From Axinella damicornis (taxonomy: Eukaryota; Porifera; Demospongiae; Axinellida; Axinellidae): DNA of 64,000 bases. The position numbers and the translations under genes were made by a program. The DNA lies in contig OZ007515.1 of assembly GCA_963931865.1 (NCBI GenBank), positions 6,384,493 to 6,448,492 of the forward strand, read 5' to 3'. Positions 1 through 12,180 of this stretch are shown here, piece by piece; within the stretch, counting starts at the first letter, position 1; every line of letters begins with the position of its first letter. Below the pieces are notes generated by a model. It was not told the DNA's origin. It ran no database searches and saw nothing but the letters and a program-made list of their open reading frames with translations.

Positions 1-763
1 TGGCCAAGGCCGTGGGGACGTGATCAAGGCCTTAGGGGCATGGCCAAAACCTTGGGGGCCTGGCCAAGGTACTGGGGGTGTGGCCGAGCCCTTGGGGGCG
101 TGGCCAAGGCCGTGGGGATGTGGCCAAGGCCTTGAGGCCGTGGCCCAGGCTTTAGGGGCGTGGCCAAGGCCTTGGGGGCGTGGCCAAAGCCGTGGGGGTT
201 AGGCCAAGGCCTTGGGGGCGTGGCCAAGGCCGTTGGGGCGTAGGCAAGGTCATGGTCGCGGGGGCGTGGCCAAAGCCGTGGGGGTGTTGCCAAGGCCTTG
301 GGGCGTGGCCAAGGCCTTTGGGGCGTGGCCAAGTTCTTGGGTTTGTGGCCAAGGTCATGGGGGCGTGGCCAAGGCCATGGGGGTTAGGCAAAGGCCGTGG
401 GGGCGTGGCCAAGGCCGATGGGGCGTGGACAAGGCCTTGGTGACGTGGCCAGAGCCGTGGGTTCGTGACCAAGGCCGTGGGGACGCGATCAAGGACGTGA
501 GGCCGATTACAAGGCCGTGGGGGCGTGGCCAAGTCCGTAAAGGCGTGGTCAAGGCTTTCGGGGCGTGGCCAAGGCCGTAGGGGCGCTGCCAAGGCCGTGG
601 TGGCGTGGTCAAGGCCGTGGGGGCGTGGCCAAGGCTGTTAGGGCATGGCCAAAGTCTTGGGGGCGTTGCCAAGGTCGTGAGGGTTAGGACAAGGCCGTTG
701 GGGCGTGGCCAAGGCCGTGGGGGCGTGGCAAAGGCCTTGGTGGCGTAGCCAAGGCCGTGAGAG

Positions 764-791
764 CTAACACTAACCCTAACCCTAACCCTAC
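764..791. repeat. Interstitial telomeric (CCCTAA) tract, representative
   Basis: About four CCCTAA-type units sit inside the 20-bp satellite. The left junction is the satellite form ending GTGAGRGC, and the right junction resumes with GGCCGTGGGGG. The same junctions recur at almost every telomeric tract in the satellite, so the tract belongs to the higher-order repeat and is not a set of independent telomere insertions. The orientation matches a telomere lying to the left. Confidence 0.85.
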
Positions 792-3700
792 GGCCGTGGG
801 GGTGTAACCAAGGCCGTGGGGCATGGCCACGGACGTGGGGGCTTGGCCAAGGTCTTTGGGGCGTGGCCAAGCCCGTGAGGGCGTGGCCAAGGCCGTGGGG
901 CAGCCGTTGGGGCGTGGCCAAGGCCTAGGGGGCTTGGCCAAGGCCGTAGGGGCGTGGCCAAGGCCGTGGAAGCGTGGTCAAGACCGTGGGGCCGTTTCCA
1001 AGGCCGTGGGGGCGTGGCCAAGTCCGTGGGGGAGTGGCCAAGGCCTTGGGGGCGTGGCCAAGGGCGTGGGGGCGTGGGCAAGGCCGTAGGGGTGTGGCCA
1101 AAGACGTGGTGGCGTAACCAAAGTCTTGGGGGCGTGGCAAAATCCTTGGGAGCGTGGCCAAGTCCGTGGGGGCGTGGCCAAGGCCTTGGGGGAATGGCCA
1201 AGGCCGCAATGGCGTTGCCAAGGCCGTGGGGGCGTGGCCAAGGCCTTGGGAGCGTGGCCAAGTTCTTAGGGGCGTAGCCAAGGTCTTGGGGGCATGGCCA
1301 AGGTGATGGTCGCTAGGCCAAGGCCGTGGGGGCGTGGCCAAAACCGTGGGGGCGTGGCCAAGGCCGTAGGGGCGTAAACAAGGCCCTGGTGACGTTGCCA
1401 AGGCCGTGGTTGCGTGGCCAAGGCCGTGATGGTGTGGCCAAGGCCGTGGGGGCGTGATCAAGGCCGTGAGGCCGTTTTCAAGGTTGTGGGGGCGTGGCCA
1501 AGGCCGTGGAGGCGTGGCCAAGACTTTGGGGGCGTGGCAAAAGTTGTAGGGGCGCTGCCAAGGCCGTGGTGGCGTGGTCAAAGCCGTGGGAACGTCTCCA
1601 AGGCCTTGGGGGCGTGGCCAAGGAAGTGGGGGCGTGGCCAAGACTTTGGGGGCGTGGCAAAAGTTGTAGGGGCGCTGCCAAGGCCGTGGTGGCGTGGTCA
1701 AAGCCGTGGGGCCGTCTCCAAGGCCTTTGGGGCGTGGCCAAGGACGTGGGGGCGTGGCCAAGGCTTTTGGAGAGTGGCAAGGCCGTGGGGGCGTGGCCAA
1801 GGCCTTGGGGGCATGGTCAAGGTGTTGAGGGCGTGACCAAGGTCGTGGGGGCTAGGCCAAGGCCGTGGTGGCGTGGCCAATGCCCTGTGGGAGTAGCAAG
1901 GCAGTGAGAGTTAACACTAACCCTAACTCTAAGGGCGTGGGGGCGTAGCTAAGGCCGTGGGGGTGTTGCATAGGCCGTGGAGGCGTTGCCAAGGGTGTGT
2001 GGGCGTGGCCAAGGCCATGTGGGCGTGACCAAGGACGTGGGGGCGTGGCCAAGGCCTTGGGGGCGCGGCCAAGGCCGTGAGTGCGAACCCTAACCCTAAC
2101 CCTGAGACCGTGGAAGTGTAGTTAAAGCTGAGGGGTCAATGCCAAGGATGTGGGGGCGTTGGCAAGGCTGTAAAGGGTTTCAGAATGCCGTGGGGTCGTG
2201 GCCAAGATCTTGGGGGCGTGGCCAAGGCCGTTGGGGCGTGGCCAAGACCTTTGGGGCGTGGCCAAGGCCGTGGGGGCGTCAACAAGTCCGTGGGGGCTTG
2301 GTTAAGGCCTAAGGGCCGTTTCCAAAGCTGTGGGGGCGTGGCCAAAGCCTTGGGGGCGTGGCCAAGGCCGTGAAGGCGTGGCCGAGGCCTTGGGGGCGTG
2401 GCAAAGGCCGTGGGAGCGCGGTGAAGTCCGTGGAGGCGTTGCCAAGGTCGTGAGGGCGTGGTAAAGACCGTGGGGGCGGTGCCAAGGCCCCGGGGGAGTA
2501 GCCAAGGCCTTGGGGGCGTTGCCAAGGCCGTGGAGGCGTGGTCAAGGCCGTGGGGGCATGACCAAGGCTGTGGGGGAGTGGCCAAGGCATTGGGGGCGTG
2601 GCCAAGGTTGTGAGGGCTAACGCTAACCCTAACCTTAAGACCGTGGAGGGGTAACCAATGCTGTGGGGAAAAGGCCAAGGCCGTAGGGGCGTGGCCAAGG
2701 CCGTGAAGGGTTTGCCAAGGCCGTGGGGGATTGGCCAAGGCCGTGAGGGCGTGGTCAAGATCATGGGGGCGTAGTCAATGCCGTGGGGGCGTGGCCAAGG
2801 CCTTGGGGGCGAGGCCAAGGCCGTGAGGGCGTGGCCAAGGCCGTGGGGGCGTGGCCAAGTCCGTTGGGGCGTGGCCAAGGCCTTGGGGGCGTGGCCAAGG
2901 CGGTGGAGGCGTGGCCAAGGCCGTGGGGGCGTTGTCAAGGCCTTGGGGGCATGGCCAAGGACGTGGGGGCTAGGCCAAGGCCGTGAGGGCGTGACCAAGG
3001 TCGTGGCCAAGGCCGTGAGGGCTAATCCTAACCCTAACCCTAAGGCCGTTGGGCGTAGCTAAGTCCGTGGGGCATGGCCAAGGCCGTGGGGGCGTGGCCA
3101 AGGCCGTGGAGGCATTGCAAAAGCGTTGCCAAGGCCATGGGGGCGTGGCCAAGGCCGTGAGGGCTAATCTTAACCCTTACCCTAAGACCGTGGGGCGTAG
3201 CTAAGGCCGTGAGGCATTGCTAAGGCGGTGGGGGCGTGGCCAAGGTCGTGAAGGAGTTGCCAAGGCCGTGGGGGCGTGGCCAAGGACTTGGGGGCGTGGC
3301 CAAGGCCTTGGGGTTGTGGCCAAGGCCGTGAGGGCTAGCCCTAACCTTAACCCTAAGACCGTGGAGGGGTAGCCAAGGCTGTGGGGTCATGGCCAAGGCA
3401 GTGGGGGCGAGGCCAAGGCCGTGAAGGGTTTGCCATGGCCGCGGGGGCGTGGCCAAGGCCATGGGGGCGAGGTCAAGATCTTGGGGGCGTGGCCAAGGCC
3501 GTGGGGTCGTGGCCAAGGCCTTGGGGGTGTGGCCAAGGCCGTGGGGGCGTCTCCAAGTCCGTGGGTGCGTGGTCAAGGCCGTGGGACCGTTTCCAAGGCC
3601 GCGGGGCGGTGCCAATGCCTTGGGGGCGTGGCCAAGGCCGTGGGGGCGTGGCCAAGGCAATGGGGGCGTGGCCAAGGCCGTGGGTGCGTGGTCAAGGCCG

Positions 3701-3913
3701 TGGGGGCGTAGCCAAGGCGTTGAGGGTGTGGCCAAGGCCGTGAGGGCTAATCCTAACCCTAACCCTAAGGCTGTGGGGGCATAGCTAAGCCCGTAGGGCA
3801 TGGCCAAGGCCGTGGAGGCGTTGCAAATGCCGTGGAGACGTTGCCCAGGCTGTGTGGGCGTGGCCAAGGCAGTGGGGGCGTGGCCAAGGACGTGGGAGCG
3901 TGGCCTAGGCATT

Positions 3914-3930
3914 GGGGGGGGGGGGGGGGG
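3914..3930 (+). repeat. Poly-G run inside a satellite unit
   Basis: Seventeen consecutive G replace the usual G5 of one satellite unit. Replication slippage in the array, or a homopolymer error in the assembly, would both produce this. Confidence 0.8.
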
Positions 3931-6900
3931 CCAAGGCCGTGAGTGCAAACCCTAACCCTAACCCTAAGACCGTGGAAGCGTAGCCAAAGCTGTGGGGTCA
4001 AGGCCAAGGCCGTGGGGGCATGGCCAAGGCCGCGAAAGGTTTGCCATTGGCGCGGGGGCGTGGCCAAAATTTTGGGGGCGTGGTAAAGGCTTTGAGGGCG
4101 TGGCCAAGGCCGTGGGGGCGTCGCCAAGTCCGTGGGGGCTTGGTTAAGGCCTAGGGTACGATTCCAAGGCCGTGGGGACTTGGCCAAAGCCTTGGGGGCG
4201 TGGCCAACGCCGTGGGGGCGTGGCCAAAGCCTTGGGGGCGTGGCCAAGGCCGCGGGCGTGGCCAAGGCCGTGGAGGCGTTGCCAAGGCCATGAGGGCGTG
4301 GTAAAGGCCTTGGAGGCATGGCCAAGGCCGAGTGGGCGTGGCAAAGGCCGTGGGGGCGAGGTCAATGCCGTAGGGCCTTTTCCAAGTAGGTGGGGGCGTG
4401 GCCAAGGCCGTGGAGGCGTGGCAAAGTCCTTGGTCGCATTGCCAAGGCCGTGGGGGCGTGGCCAACGACGTTGGGGCTAGGCCAAGGCCGTGGGGGCGTA
4501 GCCAAGGCCGTATTGGCGTTGCCATGGCCGTGAAGGCGTGGTCAAGGCCGTGGGGGCTGGCAAAAGCCGTGGGGGCGTGGCGTAGGCCTTGAGGGCGTGG
4601 CCAAGGCCTTGGGGTTGTGGCCAAGGCCGTGAGGTCTAATCCTATCCCTAACCCTAAGGCCTGGGGGCGTAGCTAAGGCAGTGGGGCATGGCAAAGGTCG
4701 TGGGGGCGTTTAAAGGCCGTGGAGGCGTTGCCAAGGCTGTGTGGGCGTGGCCAAGGCCATGTTGGCGTGACCAAGGACGTGGGGGCGTGGCCAAGGCCTT
4801 GGGGGCGTGGCCAAGGCCGTGAGTTAGAACCCTAACCCTTACCATAAGACCGTGGAAGCGCCAAAGCTGTGGGGTCAAGGACAAGGCCGTGGAGGCGTGG
4901 CCAAGGCCGTGAAGGGTTTGCCAAGGCCGTGGGGTTGTGGCCAAGATCTTGGGGGCGTGGCCATGGCCGTGGGGGCGTGCCATGGCCTTGGGGGCGTCAC
5001 CAAGGCCGTGGGGGCGTCGCCAAGTCCGTGGGGGCTTTGTTAAGGCCTAGCGGCCGTTTCCAAGGCCGTGGGGGCGTGGCCAAAGCCTTGGGGGCGTGGC
5101 CAAGGCCGTGGCGGCGTGGCCAAGATCTTGGGGGAATGGCCAAGGCGGTGGGGGCGTGGCAAAGGCTTTGGGGGCGTGGCCAAGGTTGTGGGGGAGTTGC
5201 CAAGTCCGTGGGGGCTTGGTTAAGGCCTAAGGGCCGATTCGAAGGCCGTGGGGACTTGGCCAAAGCCTTGGGGGCGTGGCCAAGGCCATGGGAAATGGCC
5301 AAGGCCATGGAGGCGTGGCCAAGGCCGCGGGGCGTGGCCAGGGCCGTGGAGGCGTTGCCAAGGCCATGAGGGCGTGGTAAAGGCCTTGGAGGCATGGCCA
5401 AGGCCGAGTGGCGTGGCAGAGGCCGTGGGGGCGTGGTGAAGGCCGTAGGGCCATTTCCAAAGCCATGGGAGCGTGACCAAGGCCGTGAGGGCGTGGCCAA
5501 GGCCGTGGGGGCGTGGCCGAGGCCATGGTCGCGTGGCCAAGGCCGTGGGGGCGTGGCCAACAACGTGGGGGTTAGGCCAAGGCCGTGGGGGCGTGGCCAA
5601 GGCCGTGGAGGCGTTGCCAAGGCCGTGGAGGCGTGGTCAAGGTCGTGGGGGCATGGTCAAGGCCCTGGGGGTGTGGCCAAGGCCTTGGGGGAGTGGCCAA
5701 GACCTTAGGGGCGCGGCCAAGGCCGTGAGGTCTAATCCTAATCCTAACCCTAAGGCCTGGGGGTGTAGCTAAGGCCGTGGGGCATGGCCAAGGCCGTGGG
5801 GGCGTTGCCAAGGCTGTGTGGGTGTGGCCAAGCCCGTGGGGGCGTGACCAAGGACGTGGGGGCGTGGCCAAGCCTTGGGTTTGCCAAGTCGTAGGGTCGT
5901 GGCCAAGATCTTAGGGGCGTGGGCATGGCCGTGGGGGCGTGGCCAAGGCCTTGGGGGCGTAACCAAGGCCGTGGGGGCGTCGCCTAGTCCGTGTGGGCTT
6001 GGTTAAGGCCTAGGGGCCATTTCCAAGGCCGTGGGGGCGTGTCCAAAGCCTTGGGGGCGTGGCCAAGGCATTGGGGGCGTGGCCAAGGCCGTGGGGGCGT
6101 GGCCAAGGCCCTGGGAACGTGGCAAAGGCCGTGGTGGCGTGGCCAAGGCCCTGGAGGCGTTGCCAAGGCCGTTAGGGGGTGGTCAAGGCCGTGGGGGCGT
6201 GGCCAAGGTTCTTGGGGGTGTGGCCAGGGCCTTGGGGGCGTTGCCAAGGTTGTGGAGGCGTGGTCAAAGCCGTGGGGCATGGCCAAGGCTGTGGGGGCGT
6301 GGCCAAGGCCTTGGGGGCGTGGCCAGGGCCTTGGAGGCGTTGCCAAGGCTGTGGGGCGTAGCTAAGGCCGTGGGGCATGACCAAGGCCGTGCGGGTGCGG
6401 CCAAGGGCAAGGAGGGGTTGCCAAGGCTGTGGGGGCTTGGCCGAAGCCGTGGGGGCGTGGCCATTGAACTTGGGGCGTGGCTAAGGCCTTGGGGGCGTGG
6501 CCAAGGCCGTGAGTGCTAACCCTAACCCTAACCCTAAGACCGTGGAGGGGTAACCAATGCTGTGGGGTCATGGCCAATGCCGTTGGGGCGTGGCCAAGGC
6601 CGTGAAGGGTTTGCCAAGGCCGTGTGGGAATGGCCAAGGCCGTGGGGGCGTGGCCAATATCTTGGGGGCGTAGTCAAGTCGTGGCCTATACCTTGGGGGT
6701 GCGGACAAGGCCGTGGGGGCGTGGCCAAGGCCGTGGGGTCGTGGCCAAGGCCGTTGGGGCGTGGCCAAGGCCTTGGGGGCGTTTCCAAGGCCTTGGGGGC
6801 GAGTCCAAGGCCGTGGGGGCGTGCCCACGGCCGTGCAGGCGTTGCCAAGGCCGTGAGGGCGTGGTCAAGGCAGTGGGGGCGTGGCCAAGGCCGTGGGGGC

Positions 6901-8399
6901 GTGGCCAAGGCTTTGGGGGCGTTGCAAATGCTGTGGAGGCGTGGTCAAGGCCGTGGTGGCATGGCCAACGCCGTCGGGGCGTAGCCAAAGCCTTGGGGGC
7001 GTGGTCAAGGCCGTGAGGGCTAGTCATAACCCTAACACTAAGGCCGTGGGGCGTAGCCAAGGAAGTGGGGTCATGGGCAAGGCCGTGGGGACGTCGCCAA
7101 GATCTTGGAGGCGTGGCCGAGGCCGTGGGGGCGTGGCCAAGGACGTGGAGGCGTGGTCAAGGTCGTGGGGGCATGACCAAGGCCGTGGGGGCGTGGCCAA
7201 GGCCTTGGAAACGTGGCCAAGGCCGTGAGGGCTAATCCTAACCCTAACCATAAGGCCGTGGGGCTTAACTAAGGCCGTGGGGTATGGCCAAGGCCGTGGG
7301 GGCGTGGCCAAAGCCGTGGAGGCGTTGCCAAGTCCGTGAGGGTGTGGCCAAGGACTTGGGGGCCTGGCCAAGGACTTGGGATCGTGGCCAAGGCCGTGAG
7401 GGCTAACCCTAACTTAACCCTAAGATTGTGGAGGAGTAGCCAAGGCTGTGGGGTAATGGCCGAGGCCGTGGGGGCGTGGCCAAGGCCGTGAAACGTTTGC
7501 CAAGGCCGTGGGGGCGTGGCCAAGGCCGTGGGGGCGTGGCCAAGACCTTGGGGGAGTGGCCAAGGACGTGGGGGCGTGGCCAAGGTTTTGGGGGCGTGGC
7601 CAAGGCTCTGGGGGCGTCGCCTAGTCCGTGGGTGCGTGTTCAAGGCCGTGGGACCGTTTCCAAGGATGTGGGGGCGTGGCCAAAGCCTTGAGGGTGTGGC
7701 CAAGGCCTTGGGGGCGTGGCCAAGGCATTGGGGCGTGGCCAAGGCCGTGGTGGCGTGGCGAAGGCCGTGGGGGCGTAGCTAGGGCCTTAAGGGCGTGGCC
7801 AAGGCCTTGGGGGCTAGGCCAAGTCCGTGTGGGCGTGGCCTAGGCCGTGGAGGCATTGCTAAGGCCTTGGAAACGTGGCCGAGGACGCGGGGGCGTGGCC
7901 AATGCCGTGGGGTGTGGCGAAGGACTTGGGGGCGTCGCCAAGACAATTAGGGCTAACCCTAACCCTAACCCTAAGGCCTTGTAGGGTAGCCAAGGCCGGG
8001 GGGGATGGCCAAAACCGTGGGGGCGTGGCCATGGCTGTGGTGGCGTTGCCAAGGCCGTGGGTACGTGGCCAATGCTTTGGGGGCGTGGCCAAGGCCGTGG
8101 AGGCAATTCCAAGGCCGTGGAGGCGTTGTCAAGGCTGTGGTGGCAGGACCAAGGCCGTTGGGGCGTGGCAGAGGCCTTGGGGGCGTGGCCAAGGCCGAGA
8201 AGACTAATCCTAACCCTAACCCTAAGCCGTGGGGGGTAGCTAAAGCCGTGAGGCATGGCCAAGGCCGTGGGGGCGTGGCCAAGGTTGTGAAGACGTTTCC
8301 AAGGCCGTGGGTGCGTGGCCAAGGCCGTGGGGGCGCGGCCAAGGACGTGGGGCGTAGCCAAGGCCTTGGGTGCGTGGCAAAGGCCGTGAGAGCTAACGC

Positions 8400-11300
8400 T
8401 AACCCTAACCCTAAGACCATGGATGCGTAGCCTAGGATGTGGGGTCATGGCCAAGGCCGTAGGGGCGTGGCCACGGCCGTGAAAGGTTTATGAAGGCCGT
8501 GGTTGAGTGGCCAAGGCCGTGGGGGCGTGGACAAAATCTTAGGGGCGTGGCCAAGGCCGTGGGGGCGTAGCCAAGGCCTTGGGAGCATGGCGATGGCCGT
8601 GGGGGCATCGCCAAGGCCGTTGGGGTGTGGCCAAAGTTTTGGGGGCGTGTCCAAGGCCGTGGGGGCGTGATCAAGGCCTTGGAGGCGTTGCCAACGCCTT
8701 GGGTGCTAGGCCAAGTCCGTGAGGGCGTGGCCGAGGCCATGGAGTCGTTGCCAAGGCCGTGGGGGTGTGGCCAAGGCCATGGGGGCGTGGCCAAGGCCGT
8801 GGGGCTTGCCCAAGGACTTGGGGGCGTGGCCAAGGCCGTGAAGGCTAACCTTAACCCTAACCCTAAGGCAATGGGGGGTAGCCAAGGCCGAGGGGGATGG
8901 CCAAGGCCGTTGGGGGTGGCCATGTGCGTGGAGGCGTTGCCAAGGCCGTGGGGACGTGGCCAATGCTGTGGGGGCATGGCCAAGGCCGTGGGGGCGTGGC
9001 CAAGGCCATGGGGGCGTGGCCAAGGCCGTGGGACTTGCCCAAGAACTTGGGGGCGTGGCCAAGGCCGTGAAGGCTAACCTTAACCCTAACCCTAAGGCCA
9101 TGGGGGGTAGCCAAGGCCGTGGGGGATGGCCAAGGCCGTGGGGGGTGGCCATGGGCGTGGAGGCGTTGCCAAGGCCTTGGGGACGTGGCCAAGGCCGTGG
9201 GGGCGTGGCCAAGTCCGTGGGGGCGTGGCCAAGGCCGTAAAGGTTTTGCCAAGGCCGTGGGGTCGTGGCCAAGATCTTGGTGGCGTGGCAAAGGCCGTGG
9301 GGGCGTGGCCAAAGCGTTAGGGGCGTGGCCAAGGCCGTAGGGGCCATGCCAAGTCGTGGAGGCGTGGTTAAGGCCTAGGGGTCGTTTCCAAGGCCGTGGG
9401 GGCGTGGCCAATGCCTTGGGGGCGTGGCCAAAGCGTGGGGGCGTGGCCAAGGCCTTGGGGACGTGGCCAAGGCCGTGGGGGCTTGTCCAAGGCCGTGGAG
9501 GCGTTGGTAAGGCTGTGAGGGCGTGGTAAAGGCCGTGGGGGAGTCGCCACGGCCGTGTGGGCGTGGCCAAAGCCTTGGGGTGCGTTGCCAATACCGTGGA
9601 GGCGTGGTTAAGGCCGTGGGGGCATGGCCAAGGCCGTGGGGGCGTAGCCAAGGCCTTGGGGGCGTGGCCGTGGGGCATGGCCAAGGCCGTGGGGGCGTGG
9701 ACAAGTCCGTGGAGGCGTTGCCATGGCCGAGGGGGCGTCGCCAAGGACTTGGGGGCATGGCCAAGGCATTGGGGGCGTGGCCAAGGCCGTGAGGGCTAAC
9801 CCTAACCTTAACCCTAAGACCGAGGAGGGGTAGACAAGTTGTGGGGTCATGGCCAAGGCCGTGGGGGCGTGGCTAAGGTCGTGAAGTGTTTGCCAAAGCC
9901 GTGGGGCGTGGCCAAGGCCGTGGGGGAGTGGCCAAGGCCATTGAGGCGTGGCCAAGGCCGTGGGGGCGTAGCCAAGGCCTTGGGGGCGTGGCAAAGGCCG
10001 TGGGGGCGTCGCCAAGTCCGTGGGTGCGTGGTCAAGGCCGTGGGACCGTTTCCAAGGCCGTGGGGGCGTGGCCAAGGCATTGGGGGCATGGCCAAGGCCG
10101 TGGGGGCGTGGCCAAGGCCGAGGGGGCGTGGCCAAGGCCTCAGGGGCGTGGTCCAAGGACTTTGGGGCTAGGCCAAGTCCGTGATGGCGTGACCAAGGCC
10201 GTGGAGGCGTTGCCAAGGCCGTGGGGGCGTGGCCAAGGCCGTGGGGGCGTGGCCAAGGCCGTGGGGGCGTCGCCAAGGACGTGGGGTGTAGCCAAGGCCT
10301 TGGGGGTGTGGTAAAGGCCGTGAGGGCTAACGCTAACCCTAACCCTAAGACCCTGGATGCGTAGCCTAGGATGTGGGGTCATGGCCAAGACCGTAGGGGC
10401 GTGGCTAGGGCCGTGAAGGGTTTATGAAGGCCGTGGTTGAGTGGCCAAGGCCGTGGGGGCATGGCCAAGATCTTAGGGGCGTGGCCAAGGCCGTGGGGGC
10501 GTAGCCAAGGCCTTGGGAGCGTTGCGATGGCCGTGGGGGCGTCTCCAAGGCCGTTGGGGAGTGGGCAAACTTTTGGGGGCGTGTCCAAGGCCGTGGGGGC
10601 GTGGCCAAGGCCTTGGAGGCGTTCCCAAGGTCTTGGGTGCTAGGCCAAGTCCGTGAGGGCGTGGCGGAGGCCATGGAGGCGTTGCCAAGGCCGTGGGGGC
10701 GTGGCCAAGGCCATGGGGGCGTGGCCAAGGCCGTGGGGCTTGCCCAAGGACTTGGGGGCGTGGCCTAGGCCGTGAAGGCTAACCTTAACCCTAACCCTAA
10801 GGCCATGGGGGGTAGCCAAGGCCGAGGGGGATGGCAAAGGCCGTTGGGGGTGGCCATGGGCGTGGAGGCGTTGCCAAGGCCGTGGGGACGTGGCCAAGGC
10901 CGTGGGGGCGTGGCCAAGGCCGTGGGGGCGTGGCCAAGGCCATGGGGGCGTGGCCAAGGCCGTGGGGCTTGCCCAAGGACTTCGGGGCGCGGTCAAGGCT
11001 GTGAAGGCTAACCTTAACCCTAACCCTAAGGCCATGGGGGGTAGCCAAGGCCGTGGGGGATGGCCATGGTCGTGGGGGGTGGCCATGGGCGTGGGGGCGT
11101 TGCCAAGGCCGTGGGGACGTGGCCAAGGCCGTGGGGGCGTGGCCAAGGCCGTGGGGGCGTGGCCAAGGCCGTGAAGGGTTTGCCAAGGCCGTGGGGGCGT
11201 GGCCAAGATTTTGGTGGCGTGGCAAAGGCCGTGGGGGCGTGGCCAAGGCGTTGGGGGCGTGGCCAAGGCCACAGGGGCCTCGCCAAGTGTGGGGGCTTGG

Positions 11301-12180
11301 TTAAGGCCTAGGGGTCGTTTCGAAGGCCGTGGGGGGGTGGCTAAAGCTTTGGGGGCGTGGCCAAAGCCGTGGGGGCGTGGCCAAAACCTTGGGGGCGTGG
11401 TCAAGGCCGTGGGGGCCTGTCCAAGGCTGTGGAGGCATTGGTAAGGCCGTGAGGGCGTGGTAAAGGCCGTGGGGGAGTCGCCACGGCCGTGGGGTCATGG
11501 CCAAGGCCGTGGGGGCGTAGCCAAGGCCTTGGGGGCGTGGTCGTGGGGCATGGCCAAGGCCGTGGGGGCGTGGACAAGGCCGTGGAGGCGTTGCCATGGC
11601 CGAGGGGGCGTCGCCAAGGACTTGGGGGCGTGGCCAAGGCATTGGGGGCGTGGCCTAGGCCGTGAGGGCTAACCCTAACCTTAATCCAAAGACTGTGGAG
11701 GGGTAGACAAGGTTGTGGGGTCATGGCCAAGGCCGTGGGGGCGTTGGCAAGGTCGTGAAGTATTTGCCAAGGCCGTGGGGCGTGGCCAAGGCCGTGGGGG
11801 AGTGGCCAAGGCCATTGAGGCGTGGCCAAGGCCGTGGGGGCGTAGCCAAGGCCTTGGGGGCGTGGCCAAGGCCGTGGGGGCGTCGTTAAGTCCGTGGGTG
11901 CGTGGTCAAGGCCGTGGGACCGTTTCCAAGGCCGTGGGGGCGTGGCCAAGGCATTGGGGGCATTGCCAAAGCCGTGGGGGCGTGGCCAAGGCCGAGGGGG
12001 CGTCGCCAAGGCCTTGGGGGGGTCAAGGCCTTTAGGTCTAGGCCAAGTTTGTGATGGCGTGACCAAGGCCGAGGAGGCGTTGCCAAGGCCGTGGGGGCGT
12101 GGCCAAGGCCGTGGGGGCGTGGCCAAGGCCGTGGGCGTGGCCAAGGACTTTGGGGCGTGGCCAAGGCCGTAAGGGCTAAC
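8400..12180. repeat. Tandem ~1.93-kb higher-order duplication within the satellite
   Basis: Distinctive variant units recur with a constant offset of 1934 bp. The leader after the telomeric tract at 8415 recurs at 10349, the ATGGGGGGTAGCC leader at 8871 recurs at 10805, and that at 9100 recurs at 11034. Past 9600 the offset falls to about 1873, consistent with loss of about three 20-bp units in one copy. Each copy holds several telomeric tracts. The pattern suggests unequal exchange between blocks. Confidence 0.8.
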
